A stretch of DNA of 23,494 nt from Larix sibirica (Eukaryota; Streptophyta; Pinopsida; Pinales; Pinaceae). The notes below the pieces were generated by a model. The model saw only the letters and a list, made by a program, of their open reading frames with translations. It ran no database searches and was not told the origin of the DNA. The position numbers and the translations under genes are program-made. Shown here piece after piece: positions 9,435 through 19,020 of this stretch (within the stretch, counting starts at the first letter, position 1; each line of letters starts with the position of its first letter). Location of the stretch: the NCBI GenBank assembly GCA_004151065.3, contig NWUY0300004476.1, positions 71,915 through 95,408 of the forward strand, in the 5' to 3' direction.

Positions 9435-9742
9435 AAGCTTCCTCTATTAGGATGTTGCAAAGAATACCTTTTCTCAATCTATTAATATTATTGCATTCAT
9501 TCCAGCGGACTAACAACATTCAACATTCAAGGAAGATTCCTTTGGTTAAGTGGCCATGGGTGGTGTTATCTGCTCAAAGTCACACTCGGCCCCAACCGCT
9601 TGAAATTACCTATTTGCATCAGCGAGATAGATTAAGAAAAGCAAAACATGGTTCGGGCCTTTGCCTTTTTTACTTCATGGTTCGGGCCCTTTGCCTTATC
9701 CACTTCATGGTTGGCCCCCTTGTGGCCCTTCTTCCTCCATGA
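9435..9742 (+). other. open stretch of unknown nature
   Basis: A plus-strand frame is open from 9419 to 9742 (107 codons from an ATG at 9419). It passes through the splice-acceptor-like site at 9434 and ends in the GC-richer tandem repeat at 9647-9735. The composition (HSFQRTNNIQHSRKIPLV, then proline- and leucine-rich) matches no domain known to me. Its last third is coded by the tandem repeat, which argues against a conserved protein. Confidence 0.2.
9647..9735. repeat. tandem repeat, about 30 bp, three imperfect units
   Basis: Units starting CATGGTTCGGGCCTTTGCC (about 9648), CATGGTTCGGGCCCTTTGCC (about 9678) and CATGGTTGGCCCCCTTGTGG (about 9708) follow each other with period about 30. The third is the most diverged. 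Locally GC-rich in an AT-rich window. Confidence 0.75.
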
Positions 9743-9899
9743 AGTTAAGGATCATATGATAAGTTAATTCACTTCATTGTTATGATAAATTAAGTTAATT
9801 CATTGTTAGTACATAACAAGGAGGAAAATAGGTGGTTGGTAAATTAGATAACTTTATTGTTAAGTTTTAGATAGAAGTTTAACAAGAAAGTTAATTTGG
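9743..9899. other. AT-rich intergenic stretch
   Basis: It has short repeats of AAGTTAATTCA(C/T)T, and no reading frame or recognisable element. LINE copy 2 becomes legible just to the right. Confidence 0.4.
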
Positions 9900-11590
9900 T
9901 AGACTTTGTGATTGGATGACCTATCTATTTTGTTGAAGAAGATTTTAATATAATGGAATGGAATATTGATCAATGTGGAGGTTCAAGATCGATGATCAAT
10001 GGGTCAAAGAAACAAGCTTGGTGTTGTTGTAAAGACTTTATTTAGATTTTTACCCCAATTGGAAACAAAAAAGGATTGTATATGGTAGTTGGTTACTTGG
10101 ACAAATTACAGACAAGGGAATAACAAGGTTCAAGCTCAAATAGATCAATTTTATGGTCCTAGGGAGGATATGAACGTTTTTGGTAGACTTTGCACCATGG
10201 ATGCATTGATGGATGTCGTGGCCTTGGACCATCTATCAATTCAACCTATGGTTTCATTAGCACATGGATGATTTAAATGTGTCCCATTTGGAGTTGAAGG
10301 GACTTTCGAGCACTAGTTCAGAGAGTGTGGAACCTCGCCTCACCTAGCGGGGACTCAGGATGGATTCTTTGGTGGGACTTTGCTATTTGCCATTTTGTTA
10401 AGTTTATGAGAGCTTGAGGTAGGATGATGGCTTGGAAGCAAAGAAAGGAGCTGCAAATGGTGCAACAACAACTTGAGGAGGTTCAATTTTTTATTGAAGA
10501 GGATCTTCATAATGTGTTTTTCAAGAAGAGGTTGTGAAGTTGGAGATGCTTGTTCATGAAGGAGAGGACTAGATTGCCAAGGGTGCTCTAGTTCATTCTC
10601 ATCTTTAGTGGATTTAAAAGGGGATAAGGGTTCTAAGTTCTACTTTGACTTTCTCAAGAGGAAGGTTGTAACTAATAGGATGCTTGGCTTGCGTAGGGTC
10701 GATGGTTCCTTGGGGAAGGCAAATGTATGTTTAGTTTTCATTTTCAAAAAAAATTACTCTGTATGTTTTAAGAGGTAGGTGTTGGCCGCTAGATATACTT
10801 ATTGCAAGATTGTTTCTAGTGGTGATCAAAATACGTTGGACAAAGATATTTTGAGAGAGGAACTTCATGCTTCTTTGACTTGCATGAAAAATGGAAACTC
10901 TCCAAGGATGGATGGCATTCCTTGTCAATTATACAAGGCCATGTGGGAGACCATTGGTGACGATTTTTTGTTCTTTGGATTCTAAAGTGTTCATTTTAGG
11001 TCGCATTTCATATTTTCTCAACCAAGGGCTAATGAAACTTATTTTCGAGAATGCAGCTAGAGATTCCATTGAGGATTGGAAACCTATCACTTTTCTTACA
11101 ATTGCTTATAAAAGTATGGCTATGACTTTGGATTTGAGGATTCGCTCGATTCCTAGATATGTGGTGTGTTAGGAGAAAACTGGTTTTGTTAAAGGGAGAT
11201 TCATTCTTAACACCGTGGTTTCTGCTTGGCCGACTATGGAGTGTACTAGGAAGACAATTCAACAATTCTTTATTGGTCCTTTATTTTCAAGATACTAACA
11301 TGCTTGGTTTTTAGTCCTTGTTGTGTTGCTATTGTGAAAAACCCTCTTCACCAATGCTTCGGCCTTTGTTCCTATCGGCAATGTATTTTCTCTGTGAATT
11401 CTCTCTCTTACATCGATCCATTCACCAAGAGTTCCCAACTACTCCTCCATATGTGTTGACAATGGATTCTCATGGTTACTTGTTAGAATCTTCCCATATT
11501 ACGAGATAGATTCTTGGTATTCTACATCCATATGGTTTAGAAATTATTAGCAACCACTTTGTAGACAATTTTCTCCTCTATGTGAGATAA
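9900..11590 (+). pseudogene. LINE ORF2 remnant, copy 2: endonuclease C-terminal part and reverse transcriptase
   Basis: Same family as the LINE at 5485-7690, opposite orientation. Order: the endonuclease motif EEDFNIMEW (about 9934-9961, aligned with GGDFNMM of copy 1) with CGGSRSMINGS; the linker WWDFAICHFVKF (about 10370-10405); KGDKGSKFYFDFLKRK (about 10615-10665); the RT start MKNGNSPRMDGIPCQLYKAMW (about 10884-10950); YFLNQGLMKLIFENAARDS (about 11010-11070); KTGFVKGRFILNTVV (about 11178-11220); domain B as HRSIHQEFPTTPPYVLTMD (about 11410-11465); domain C as FVDNFLLYVR (about 11556-11587). A deletion near 11265-11275 removes domain A with its catalytic Asp, and the second Asp of domain C is now Asn. 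The N-terminal endonuclease is missing. Stops and frameshifts are scattered. It ends where the next repeat starts at about 11594. Confidence 0.85.
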
Positions 11591-11593
11591 GAG

Positions 11594-12011
11594 TGTTACC
11601 CCTTGATTTGCACAATGTTCATTCAAGGGGTAGAGATGTCGATGATCCATATGAAGTTCATTGTATGGTTTGTCTAAGCCAATTATGAAAATTGTATCAT
11701 TGTATCAAGTGATTCATGGCTATGTTGCAATGTAATGATGTAATTGAGATGTATTTTGTATATAAAGGGCTAGTTATAACATATACTCAGTGTTTTTTTA
11801 CCAAAGAATATTTACATCTTTACGATCGTAAGTATTCCAAAAAAAATTCACTCAAAATTCCTCCAAGTCAGGGATATTTATTATGTGAAACTCGCCATAT
11901 ACTTGAGTATCTAAGCCCTAAGATTCAATGTAATTGCACCGAGAATAGTGAGGTGCTCTACAACCTAGTATGGGGGAGATGTTGTAACATGTAATGTTGT
12001 GTAATGTTATG
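11594..12011 (+). repeat. repeat family R, copy 1 (5' part), LTR-like
   Basis: It starts TGTTACCCCTTGA and carries a perfect 10-bp inverted repeat (11597-11606 with 11623-11632). A TATA-like TATATAAAGGG lies near 11760. Matched ends TGTTAC at 11594 and GTAACA at 11989 would define a 396-bp LTR. Alternatively, TATGGGGGAGA (11970-11979) is a polypurine tract and an LTR starts at 11980 (TGTTGTAACATG). The sequence is homologous throughout to 14165-14570 and 21171-21576 at about three quarters identity. It interrupts LINE copy 2 and stops at the N at 12012. Confidence 0.6.
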
Positions 12012-12012
12012 N
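12012..12012. other. single N at the left edge of the duplicated block
   Basis: The base to the right (12013) is the first base identical to the second block copy, which starts at 19021. The base to the left belongs to repeat R copy 1. A breakpoint of homology exactly at an N suggests an assembly join. Confidence 0.65.
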
Positions 12013-12842
12013 TTGGTTTAGTATAACAAGAGGAGAGCTTGGGAGGCTTGAGCTTTGATGTATTGCATTGTACTTGTTGAATTGTAAGTACCCATCAAGT
12101 AGGGTTAGTTTGGGCTTTTTAAAGCAAATTGTAAGAGAGTAGAAACAAACAAGAGTACACAAGAAAACAACAAATAAAAATCTTTAAACTAATAGAAACA
12201 AAGCGTGAGATGGAGGGAAACACCGATTTTTTTGTGATCTGCTACAGGAGGGAAGGCCACCAACACTTCCAAAGGCCATATGCCTCTAAATTTAAATAAC
12301 CAAATGATATTGCTTCGAAGCTACAAGGGAACACACAAGATACTATGAATGAAGTTAATACAACAATATCAATGACAATGTGTAGGGATTTATGATGGTA
12401 GTAAAGAATATGTTAAAGAGGTTTCACAAATATTCAAACAACTAAATGAGAGGGAAATATCATGGAGTAGTGTTGTGCTAATTTCACAAATGGGTTGCGT
12501 GAGTGAAGTAATGGATACTATAGAAGTTTGGAAAGAAGGTTCAAGAAACCCTTTGGGGCCTCACCTAGAGTAGTCCAAAACTCAACAATATGTTCACTAT
12601 AGTAAAAGTGCATAACGAATAATATTTCCCCTAAAATAAAGAGAAATAACATGATGAAAATTCCCATAAACAATGTGCCACCAAGATCTTCAATGAAAAA
12701 ATCCTCTTTGGAATGTACATGGTGAGAAATTAGAGCACTTGAAGATCCTCTTCGTAGAGGTGAAGCAAAATGAGATTTCTACAAATGAGGTGGCGCATGA
12801 GCAACTAGGGCTAGGTAGTTTAATCCTTCCACTTTGATACCA
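12013..12842 (-). other. internal leader region of the minus copia-type element, copy A
   Basis: Reading leftwards from the LTR at 12843, the sequence opens TGGTATCAAAGTGG (12842-12829), matching the initiator-Met primer-binding site TGGTATCAGAGC in its first eight bases. The rest should be leader and gag. A 65-codon frame (12887-12690) begins inside the LTR and has no recognisable domain. On the opposite strand a 70-codon open stretch at about 12390-12570 exists without a start codon. I cannot identify gag here. The same sequence recurs at 19021-19850, where it continues further left. Confidence 0.55.
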
Positions 12843-13200
12843 TGTTGAGATTATGGGATAGACATGAGGAGTGATAAGTGTCGCCACACAAGCATAAGGA
12901 AACCTAAGACAAAATTTAGGCCAATAACCTTGTTATTCAAATATGCAATGAATAACCAATGAATGAATGCTTGATACACAAATATATAAATGAGGTGAGA
13001 ACCTCTTTATTTATAAGTGTTAAGAGTATATTAGATCTATTCCTAAACCTAGATGTGAGATCATTAAGGTCACTAACAACTCAATGCGACCAAAATTCGA
13101 CCACTAAAGAGTTACACATGACTTCATAAGACCACCATTGGCCACTAAAGGGTTACAACTCAAGATTACATTACACTAATATATAATACAATCCTTGACA
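12843..13200 (-). repeat. 358-bp LTR, copy A
   Basis: On the minus strand it begins TGTCAAGGATTG (13200) and ends ..ATAATCTCAACA (12843), immediately followed by the primer-binding-site-like TGGTATCA. A TATA-like ACTTATAAATAAAG (about 13005-13018) fits an LTR promoter. Because the primer-binding site follows its 3' end on the minus strand, this is the 5' LTR of an element that extends leftwards. Confidence 0.78.
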
Positions 13201-13400
13201 AGTAAAATTGGTTTTCGAAAAGAAAAAATCAAAATCTAAGAAGAAATTTTTTGTGACCAGTATATCTAAGAGTGCTAAATTATACATCTTACGCCTATCA
13301 CATGTGTTCATTATTGTTCATTCAACGCATAAATTCAACTCCATCTTCACTTTGAAAACTCAACTAAGAAGAAGGGATTATTAACCAATGATAATATTAG
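13201..13400. other. flank of the LTR, nothing recognised
   Basis: AT-rich sequence between the LTR and the tandem repeats. I see no frame or motif. Confidence 0.4.
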
Positions 13401-13625
13401 AACTCATAAACTTCATGAAATGATGATGTTTATAGAATGAAAACTATGAACGCATTCTCCAATCTTGAAAGGGTTATATTAATCCAAAACTCATAAACTT
13501 ATTTATATGGTTAAGTTTATAGGATGGAAACTAGGAACCCCTTCCCCAATCTTGAAAGGGTTGTTTTCACCAAAGAGAATATTTGAACTCATAAACTTCT
13601 TAATATGGCTAAGTTTATAGGATGG
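13401..13625. repeat. tandem repeat of 87-98 bp units with internal palindromes, copy A
   Basis: Three units start with AACTCATAAACTT at 13401, 13488 and 13586. The first two end with CCAATCTTGAAAGGGTT plus a short tail, and the third is partial. Each unit contains ATAAACTT followed 8-15 bases later by AAGTTTAT (diverged in unit 1), so each could fold into a small hairpin. The repeat is duplicated at 20409-20633. Confidence 0.8.
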
Positions 13626-13714
13626 AAAACTATATTCACAACATAGTGTTTACACCTTAGCACGAGAGGGAAAACTATTTTTACATCATGGTGTTTACAC
13701 CTTAGAATGAGAAG
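13625..13714. repeat. 45-bp tandem repeat, two units, copy A
   Basis: Units at 13625 and 13670 share GAAAACTAT, ACA..ATGGTGTTTACACCTTAG and GAGA. Period 45. Directly continues the preceding repeat array. Recurs at about 20633-20722. Confidence 0.8.
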
Positions 13715-14164
13715 GGGGTTATGTCCTATAAAATTTTAGCTAAGGAGAAAAAAAGATGTTGTAGGTTGTATAAAACTCTATATTCCTTGATGATGCTTTA
13801 AATTATTTTTGGTTTTATATGTACACATTGTTGCCTTTGGTTTTTTATTTTCATTTTTCATTTTTTTTTGTAAATTGTTAAGTTGAATGAAACATGGAAA
13901 CATGTATGGAATTATGAAATGGGTATGTCGTGGAAATGTGAGACCCCAAAATCCTTTTTTTAGAAGTCGTCCCTCTTCTCATGGTTCCTGGAAATCATCC
14001 ATCACAAAAATATAAATATTTCAAAAAATAGTTTTTTTTGTTTTTAAATAAGATATTATCTTGCAATTTTGATAAAATGATAAAAACAATTAGTTTATTT
14101 TAGGAATGACTTTAAACTTAATTTGCCATTGTTTTCCTGTGATTAGGCATATTTTTCTTGTTGT
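13715..14164. other. AT-rich stretch without features
   Basis: Contains T-rich runs (about 13853-13871), the T-run difference between block copies, and the 2-base indel. No coding potential is visible. GTGAGACCCCAAAATCC near 13937 is the only GC-richer patch. Confidence 0.4.
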
Positions 14165-14561
14165 GGGTTCAATTACCCCTCAAATTGTATGACTTAGCCA
14201 AGGGGTAAAGAAGTTTAGGATCCAGATGAAATTCAATGTATGGCTTGTCTAGGTCAATTATATAAACTGTGTCAGTTGTATCAAGTGATCCATGGTTGTG
14301 ATGTAATGTGATGATGTAACTGAGATGCATCTTGTATATGTAAAGGTCCAGTTATAACACGTCCTCCACTCCCCTATGGTGGTTGAAAAAAGGGAACATT
14401 TCTTGAGCATTTTTTTATTAATGATTATTTACACCTTCATAATTGTAAAATATTCCAAGGCTTTTTCACTCAAAAATTCTCCAAGCCAACAACATTCCCT
14501 AGGTGTAACTCAACATATATTTGAACATTTGATCCCTAAAAGTCAACATAATGTATAACAT
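14165..14561 (+). repeat. repeat family R, copy 2, first part
   Basis: It aligns in order with 11594-11989: a decayed inverted repeat (TTACCCCT..AGGGGTAA, about 14174-14208), then ATGAAATTCAATGTATGGC, GTATCAAGTGATCCATGG, and TGTATATGTAAAGG in place of the TATA-like motif, ending ..TGTATAACA. A deletion of about 40 bases replaces the polypurine-like tract. A 60-codon frame at 14376-14558 has no domain and is not called. Confidence 0.65.
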
Positions 14562-16050
14562 GTCATGTATCAACAATGGACACCTATGTAATGTCAAGTT
14601 AGAGTCTAGAGTCCTAGAAGTCCCTCTTGCACATGGTTTACAATAATTTAAATGTGTTAGTGGTTAAAAACAAGTTAGAAGGTTAGGATTGCCTATTTGC
14701 TAAGTGTAACTTTGGGTTCAATGTTCTAATTGTTCATTAACTTTATAACTCAAAGTCCTCCCTTTGCATGTGAGACCTTCAACATATTTTTATGCAATCT
14801 CACATATCCCCATGTAGTCCACCCAAGATGCATCATACCCTAGCTTTGGAAGCAATTATCTTTTGATTGAGTGCCCAGAATTGTGCCATCTCAACGTCAA
14901 TAAACCAGAATCAGTCGTGGGATTTCTTAAAAGTGGTTATACTAGAAGTTCCAATAAATATTGAGGAAGTTGGAAAACCCAAAATTGCCATTTAAAAATT
15001 TACACCCCTCTTTTAGTCATTTCCCCCCCTTCCTAACCAATTTGTCCCCCTTTTTAGCAAGTCATTTCCCTCTCTAAAGCTAGTGCCCCTCCTTTTTTAC
15101 TTTTCTCAACCACTTGAGAGTATTTTTGTTATTTTTTTACCATGTCAAGAGCTTTTAGTTAAGGTTTTGAGTCTTCTAAAAGGAAAAATTAATTGTTTAA
15201 TCAAAAGAGGTTGAATCTCTCATCCCATATAAAGAGCACTCATCTCTTATTCTTTTGGTTGGTTGTTGGTGCTACTAGAGAGCTATCTATGTACAAGACA
15301 TCATTCTATAATAATAAAAAATTGGGTTTGGAGATTATACTTTGAGCTTCTCATCATTGATGATATTATTCTTGTTCATGGTTATTCTATTGCAAGTAAC
15401 ATTGTGCTAGCATTGTGTTCTATTTCTCCTGAACTATTTTAGGGGCAATATTGTCTAAGTAGATTAGATCTATGGTAATGTTTTATTTTAGATTCAATTG
15501 AAGTTCTTGCGTAGAGAGTGGTTTTTTGTTGTAGGGTTCTTAATTTGAATGTTGTAATTCTAACCCCTCTAGTGTAAAGTTTCACTTAAGCAAAAAGTAG
15601 AGAAGGAATCTATCATCCCTTTATTATTTGGATTTTGTAGTTTCTAATAGATCTATGAAGGGTTTGGAGTTTGAGCACGTATTCTTCCTATGTCATATTT
15701 GTATGGAACAAACCCATTGGAAAATCTCTTAGTCGACTTCTTAGCCCAAAGGAAAAGTAAGACACTTTTCTCTCTTATTTTTCTTGCAACTATCCATAAA
15801 ACAAAACAAAAAACAAAACAAAATCATTTTTGTTCCATTTAGTTAAATCTAACTTTGAGATAAAAATCCATAAAAGAATTTGGATTTCACTTATATCTAA
15901 TGGACAACCTTGAATATTTTACATTAATCTTCTATTTCTAATTTTTTTCTTAATAAAAATATTTATTAAATTCAAAAATTTATTAATTATATTTTTATTA
16001 ATAAATTAAACATTTTATTTTTTAAAAATTAACATAAAATAAATATCTGA
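14562..16050 (+). repeat. repeat family R, copy 2, second part
   Basis: It continues directly from the first part and is homologous along its whole length to 21720-23130 at roughly 70-85% identity by eye. Matching landmarks include GTGTTAGTGGTTAAAAAC, TTAGGGGCAATATTGTC and TTTTATTTTA..TGAATTGAAGTTCTTGC. A TATA box and AATAAAAAA in the middle suggest an LTR-like promoter unit, but I could not find a clean CA end or primer-binding site, so the class is open. An A-rich run (CAAAA)n sits at 15798-15824. No protein is encoded. Confidence 0.6.
15228..15234 (+). promoter_or_regulatory. TATA-like box in repeat R
   Basis: TATAAAG (15228-15234) in R copy 2, followed about 80 bases later by AATAAAAAA. 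The equivalent site in the copy at 21720 onwards is CGTAAATAG (about 22282), so it has decayed there. This supports an LTR-like or promoter-bearing nature for R but does not prove it. Confidence 0.35.
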
Positions 16051-16107
16051 AAAAATATTTCTATTATTATACGTTGAAGGCAAGTATATAGCAATCAGTT
16101 TGCATTT

Positions 16108-16108
16108 N
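16108..16108. other. single N between R copy 2 and the next repeat
   Basis: It separates the end of the piece carrying block A from the piece that ends with block B. Sequence on its right starts within the repeat shared with 7981-8230. Confidence 0.5.
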
Positions 16109-16340
16109 TCATTTTTTTATTTTGCAAAATCTGAATTTAATTGTGTTTTAATGGCGATTTTGATGGTAGAAATGGATTCAACACCATAAAAAACCCTGGG
16201 GCACCCAAAATTCTAGAATTTGAGAGCTGTAACCTGGATTTTGAAAAATTATGGCAGATTTTTTTCAAAATCATGCCCAAAAAAATTAATCTATTCCGAT
16301 CCAAATCATCGAATTTTTAGACTATGCGCTTGAGCATATA
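16109..16340. repeat. dispersed repeat, copy similar to 7981-8230
   Basis: See the copy at 7981-8230. This copy is better preserved (for example TTTAATTGTGTTTTAATGGCGATTTTG, shown here only as a landmark near 16135-16162). Its right half is tandemly duplicated. Confidence 0.6.
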
Positions 16341-16637
16341 TATAAATCATTGTAGATGCAGAGTGAAAAAAAACGTTGAGATATGGAAGCACAATCATTT
16401 GCCAAACATAGTGATTTTGGCCACCCAAAATTCTAGAATTTGAGAGCCGTAAACCTCGATTTTGAAAAATTATGGCAGAATATTTTCAAAATCATGCCCA
16501 AAAAATTAATCTATTCCGATCCAAATCATTGAATTTGTAGAGTACACGCTTGAGCATATATATAAATCATTGTAGATGCAGAGTGAAAATAAACGTTGAG
16601 ATATGGAAGCATGTTCACTTTCCAGACATAGTGATTT
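16201..16637. repeat. tandem duplication, about 222-bp unit, two copies
   Basis: Units at about 16201-16422 and 16423-16637 share CACCCAAAATTCTAGAATTT, AAAATTATGGCAGA, TCTATTCCGATCCAAATCAT, CTTGAGCATATATATAAATC, GTAGATGCAGAGTGAAAA and CATAGTGATTT in order, at about 90% identity by eye. A minus-strand 72-codon frame (16506-16724) overlaps the second unit but is not shared in frame with the first, so it is not called. Confidence 0.88.
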
Positions 16638-16949
16638 GGCTCTAGGCAGTAAAATACCACATAAACTCACCAAATCCCAGCAATACATATACCCTAGGAA
16701 AATTTCATTTGGTTGGTGAAGCAAAACATCTCAAGGATGATAGTCCATGTTGTTTCAATGTTTTTCAATTTATTTGGTAGAGTGCTTCAAAAAACAATTT
16801 TGAGTGTGGAGGAATCAAGTCTTTGGAACTTTGATTTGTGGAATTATGTTGGGCATCCAAATTTTTGTCTAATTTCTTACTTAAAATTTTGTAAAAAATG
16901 GACAATTTTAGAGAACTTTTATCCTAAACCTTCAGTCTAGATAACAACT
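16638..16949. other. unassigned stretch
   Basis: A plus-strand frame of 75 codons (16713-16940) has no recognisable domain and lies in AT-rich sequence. I do not call it a gene. Confidence 0.35.
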
Positions 16950-17329
16950 AATCAAATTCTTTATTATTACAAATAATTTCAGCTACTAGCATTACAAATA
17001 ACTTAGGTCTATGTAAGTAACCAATCATGGTGAAATATTTAATAATAATTAGTTGAACAACTACTTGTATAACATAGCCGAGGGAGAGTTCTTTATTGCA
17101 TTCAACTATATTCTTGTTCATGAAATTGTTACTATTTTAAACACACCATCCCCATTCCCTTGACATAAACTATTCCAAGTTTTTTTTAGTGTTTTAGGCA
17201 TCATATATGCATAGGATTATGCCATGGAAATTCATCTCTAGCTACCTCATCATCTAAATCAATGGAAACATCTAATTTACACAAACATAAAAAAAATTGG
17301 GATGAGAAACACCAACAAAATTAAAAAGT

Positions 17330-17720
17330 GAACATAAAGAAATAGACTTCTATATGAAGACCACCCCTTGGATTATGACCTCTTTAGAATATGGATCATA
17401 TGTAGAATATGATTCATATGTGCAAAATGCATGACTCCTCATTATAACCAATAAAGGTGCATAGATGACTTGGATTCCAATTTCTCTCCCTTCATTCACA
17501 ATGTGGGCCTAAGAATAATATCTCAAACCCTCAACTAAACAACAATAAACCTATGACTACATAAAGCCTTTTAAGGGGTCACATTCCTAATGCCCCTTGT
17601 TTGATTGTAATCCAAAATATACGGTGCACAAATTATCACCTCAACCCAAAATTTGTAGTCCACCAACTTAGCATGAAGCATGCACTTGGTCATCTAAATA
17701 AGGTTTATTTCAATCAGACT
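17330..17720 (-). pseudogene. copia integrase C-terminal part, remnant
   Basis: Integrase joins element DNA to the host chromosome. On the minus strand MTKCMLHAKLVDYKFWVEV and CAPYIL (about 17690-17620) match the copia pattern around CMLHAK and FWAEA. NVTP, then a stop and KAL (about 17580), correspond to TPEEAW. KLESKSS (about 17475-17495) corresponds to the KL..KS motif after the core, and YDPYSKEVII followed by VVF (17352-17400) corresponds to the conserved tail before the RT linker. These pieces lie in more than one frame with several stops. The interval 17720-18200 should hold the catalytic core, but I could not trace its Asp and Glu residues. Clear pseudogene. Confidence 0.75.
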
Positions 17721-18702
17721 CAACACTATCTTCCTTATCAGTATAATTAATAGGAAATTTTGATCTAGGAAAAAGATAAAAAATCCATTTGTCACCATTG
17801 ATTAAGTTGTACCTTAACAAAAGGATATTAACACCAATGAATGATGAAATATCAATGATTAATATAGTGACATAGATTTACGATAACAAGAAAATACCTA
17901 AAGCAAAATAGTTGAATACTAAATCCAAGATTAAGAAGAATCAAGTTACCATAATAATGTATTATCAACATAATCACAAAAGTCATTAAATACATGAATC
18001 AACGTACCAACATCTACAACAACCTAACCATTCTACTTACATATCAAAGAACCATAAATTTAGTGCAACTCAACTAAAAACAGAAAATCTTAAATCTAAC
18101 AAAGAGCTTTGAAAAGAATCCAATTAGGTTGAATAGATCATTTTTCAATGTGACAATTATTTTTTTAGGGCGTTGGAAATCATATTGCTTTTAACTTTAT
18201 CAAATAAAACAAAATTTATGAGAAGATAGATCTTTCTATAAGAGTAAGTGTTATCCACCTATGCTTTGAGGACACACCATTTTAAGGACAATTTGTAATA
18301 TAACCACTAATGTCATAATGTTATAGATAATCATAAAGTAATAATAGTCATGGGTCATAATGTACATTGATGTTGTAAAATTGATAAATCATCACTTTTT
18401 CAAAAAGATACTATTTATCACACCGATAATGTATATTTAGATACACACCATTGTATTTCACTATATAAATTCCATATCAATGTTCTTTCGACGGAATTCC
18501 ATATCGATATTCATATTAATAAATACTTATTTAATTTATATAGATCTTATGGGATATCTCTTTAATGGATGACTTTATAAGTTTGCTTCAAAAAGTGCAC
18601 CCACTTTTCTAAGAAAAGGGTAACACACATGGTGACCTTCAAATTAATGATAAATATTCCCTCTTTGAAAAGAAATTTACTTTTCCCTCAAAACATGATT
18701 GT
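17721..18702. other. poorly legible interval of the minus copia element
   Basis: By position it should encode gag-pre-integrase and the integrase core on the minus strand. Only weak traces are seen, and no zinc-binding His-Cys pattern could be read. Sequence from 18250 rightwards is AT-rich with none of these traces and may be a separate insertion. Confidence 0.3.
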
Positions 18703-18850
18703 CTTAAAAGAATCTAAGTATCCTTCCTAAACAAAATGTTAACTCTTGAAAAAATCTATCCATCCTTCTTTTTGTTGACTCTCTTAAAAACTCTAACTAT
18801 CCTTCCTAAATAGAAAATTAGCTCGTAAAATATCTATACATCTTTTTTTG
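18703..18850. repeat. 80-bp tandem duplication, diverged
   Basis: Units starting CTTAAAA at 18703 and 18783 share CTA(A)..TATCCTTCCTAAA, TTA.CTC, and AAAATATCTAT.CATC in order, at roughly three quarters identity. Period 80. Confidence 0.65.
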
Positions 18851-19020
18851 TTTCATACTTCATAACGCCATTAATGAGATTTGAACATGGTTCTCATAAC
18901 TTCTATCAAAATAACTTCCAACTCTCATACAAAAGACCTTAAGAAATGAAGAAAACTAAAATAAATTTGATTCTTTCATTTGAAACCCAACTCAAATAAG
19001 AAAAACTTCAACTTAAAGGT
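18851..19020. other. flank of duplicated block B
   Basis: This is unique sequence that continues the minus element to the left of the block without any N. A minus-strand 64-codon frame (19170-18976) crosses the block edge and contains LTLLDGYLQFNKYNA. That is vaguely like the start of copia gag, but too weak to call. Confidence 0.35.

Larger units (their letters stand above)
12013..14694. repeat. large duplicated block, copy A
   Basis: It matches 19021-21700 at a constant offset of 7008 bases (7006 after a 2-base indel at about 13915). By eye I find only a few differences: one A/T change in a poly-T tract near 13857, a 2-base indel near 13915, a G/T change near 14210 and an A/T change near 14311. 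That is roughly 99.8% identity over 2.68 kb. Identity collapses after GGATTGCCT at 14694. The block contains the internal end and LTR of a minus-strand copia-type element, tandem repeats and the first part of an R copy. It starts directly at the N at 12012. Confidence 0.95.

Noticed and set aside
8853-9450. Host gene call on overlapping frames of 118 and 92 codons
   Set aside because: Open frames exist on both strands and no family could be recognised, so it is reported only as an unidentified stretch.
12390-12570. Plus-strand open stretch with IFKQLNEREISWSS, reminiscent of a pentatricopeptide repeat
   Set aside because: It has no start codon, only one repeat-like segment, and lies antisense to the leader of an LTR element. 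The resemblance is too short to support a gene.
13401-13714. CRISPR-like array
   Set aside because: Units are whole tandem duplications without unique spacers, in a plant genome.
16713-16940. 75-codon plus-strand frame
   Set aside because: AT-rich, no domain, not conserved in any repeat copy in the window.
18860-18930. Possible tRNA or SINE B-box (minus strand GTTCAAATCTC near 18880)
   Set aside because: No A-box, cloverleaf or poly(A) tail could be fitted around it.
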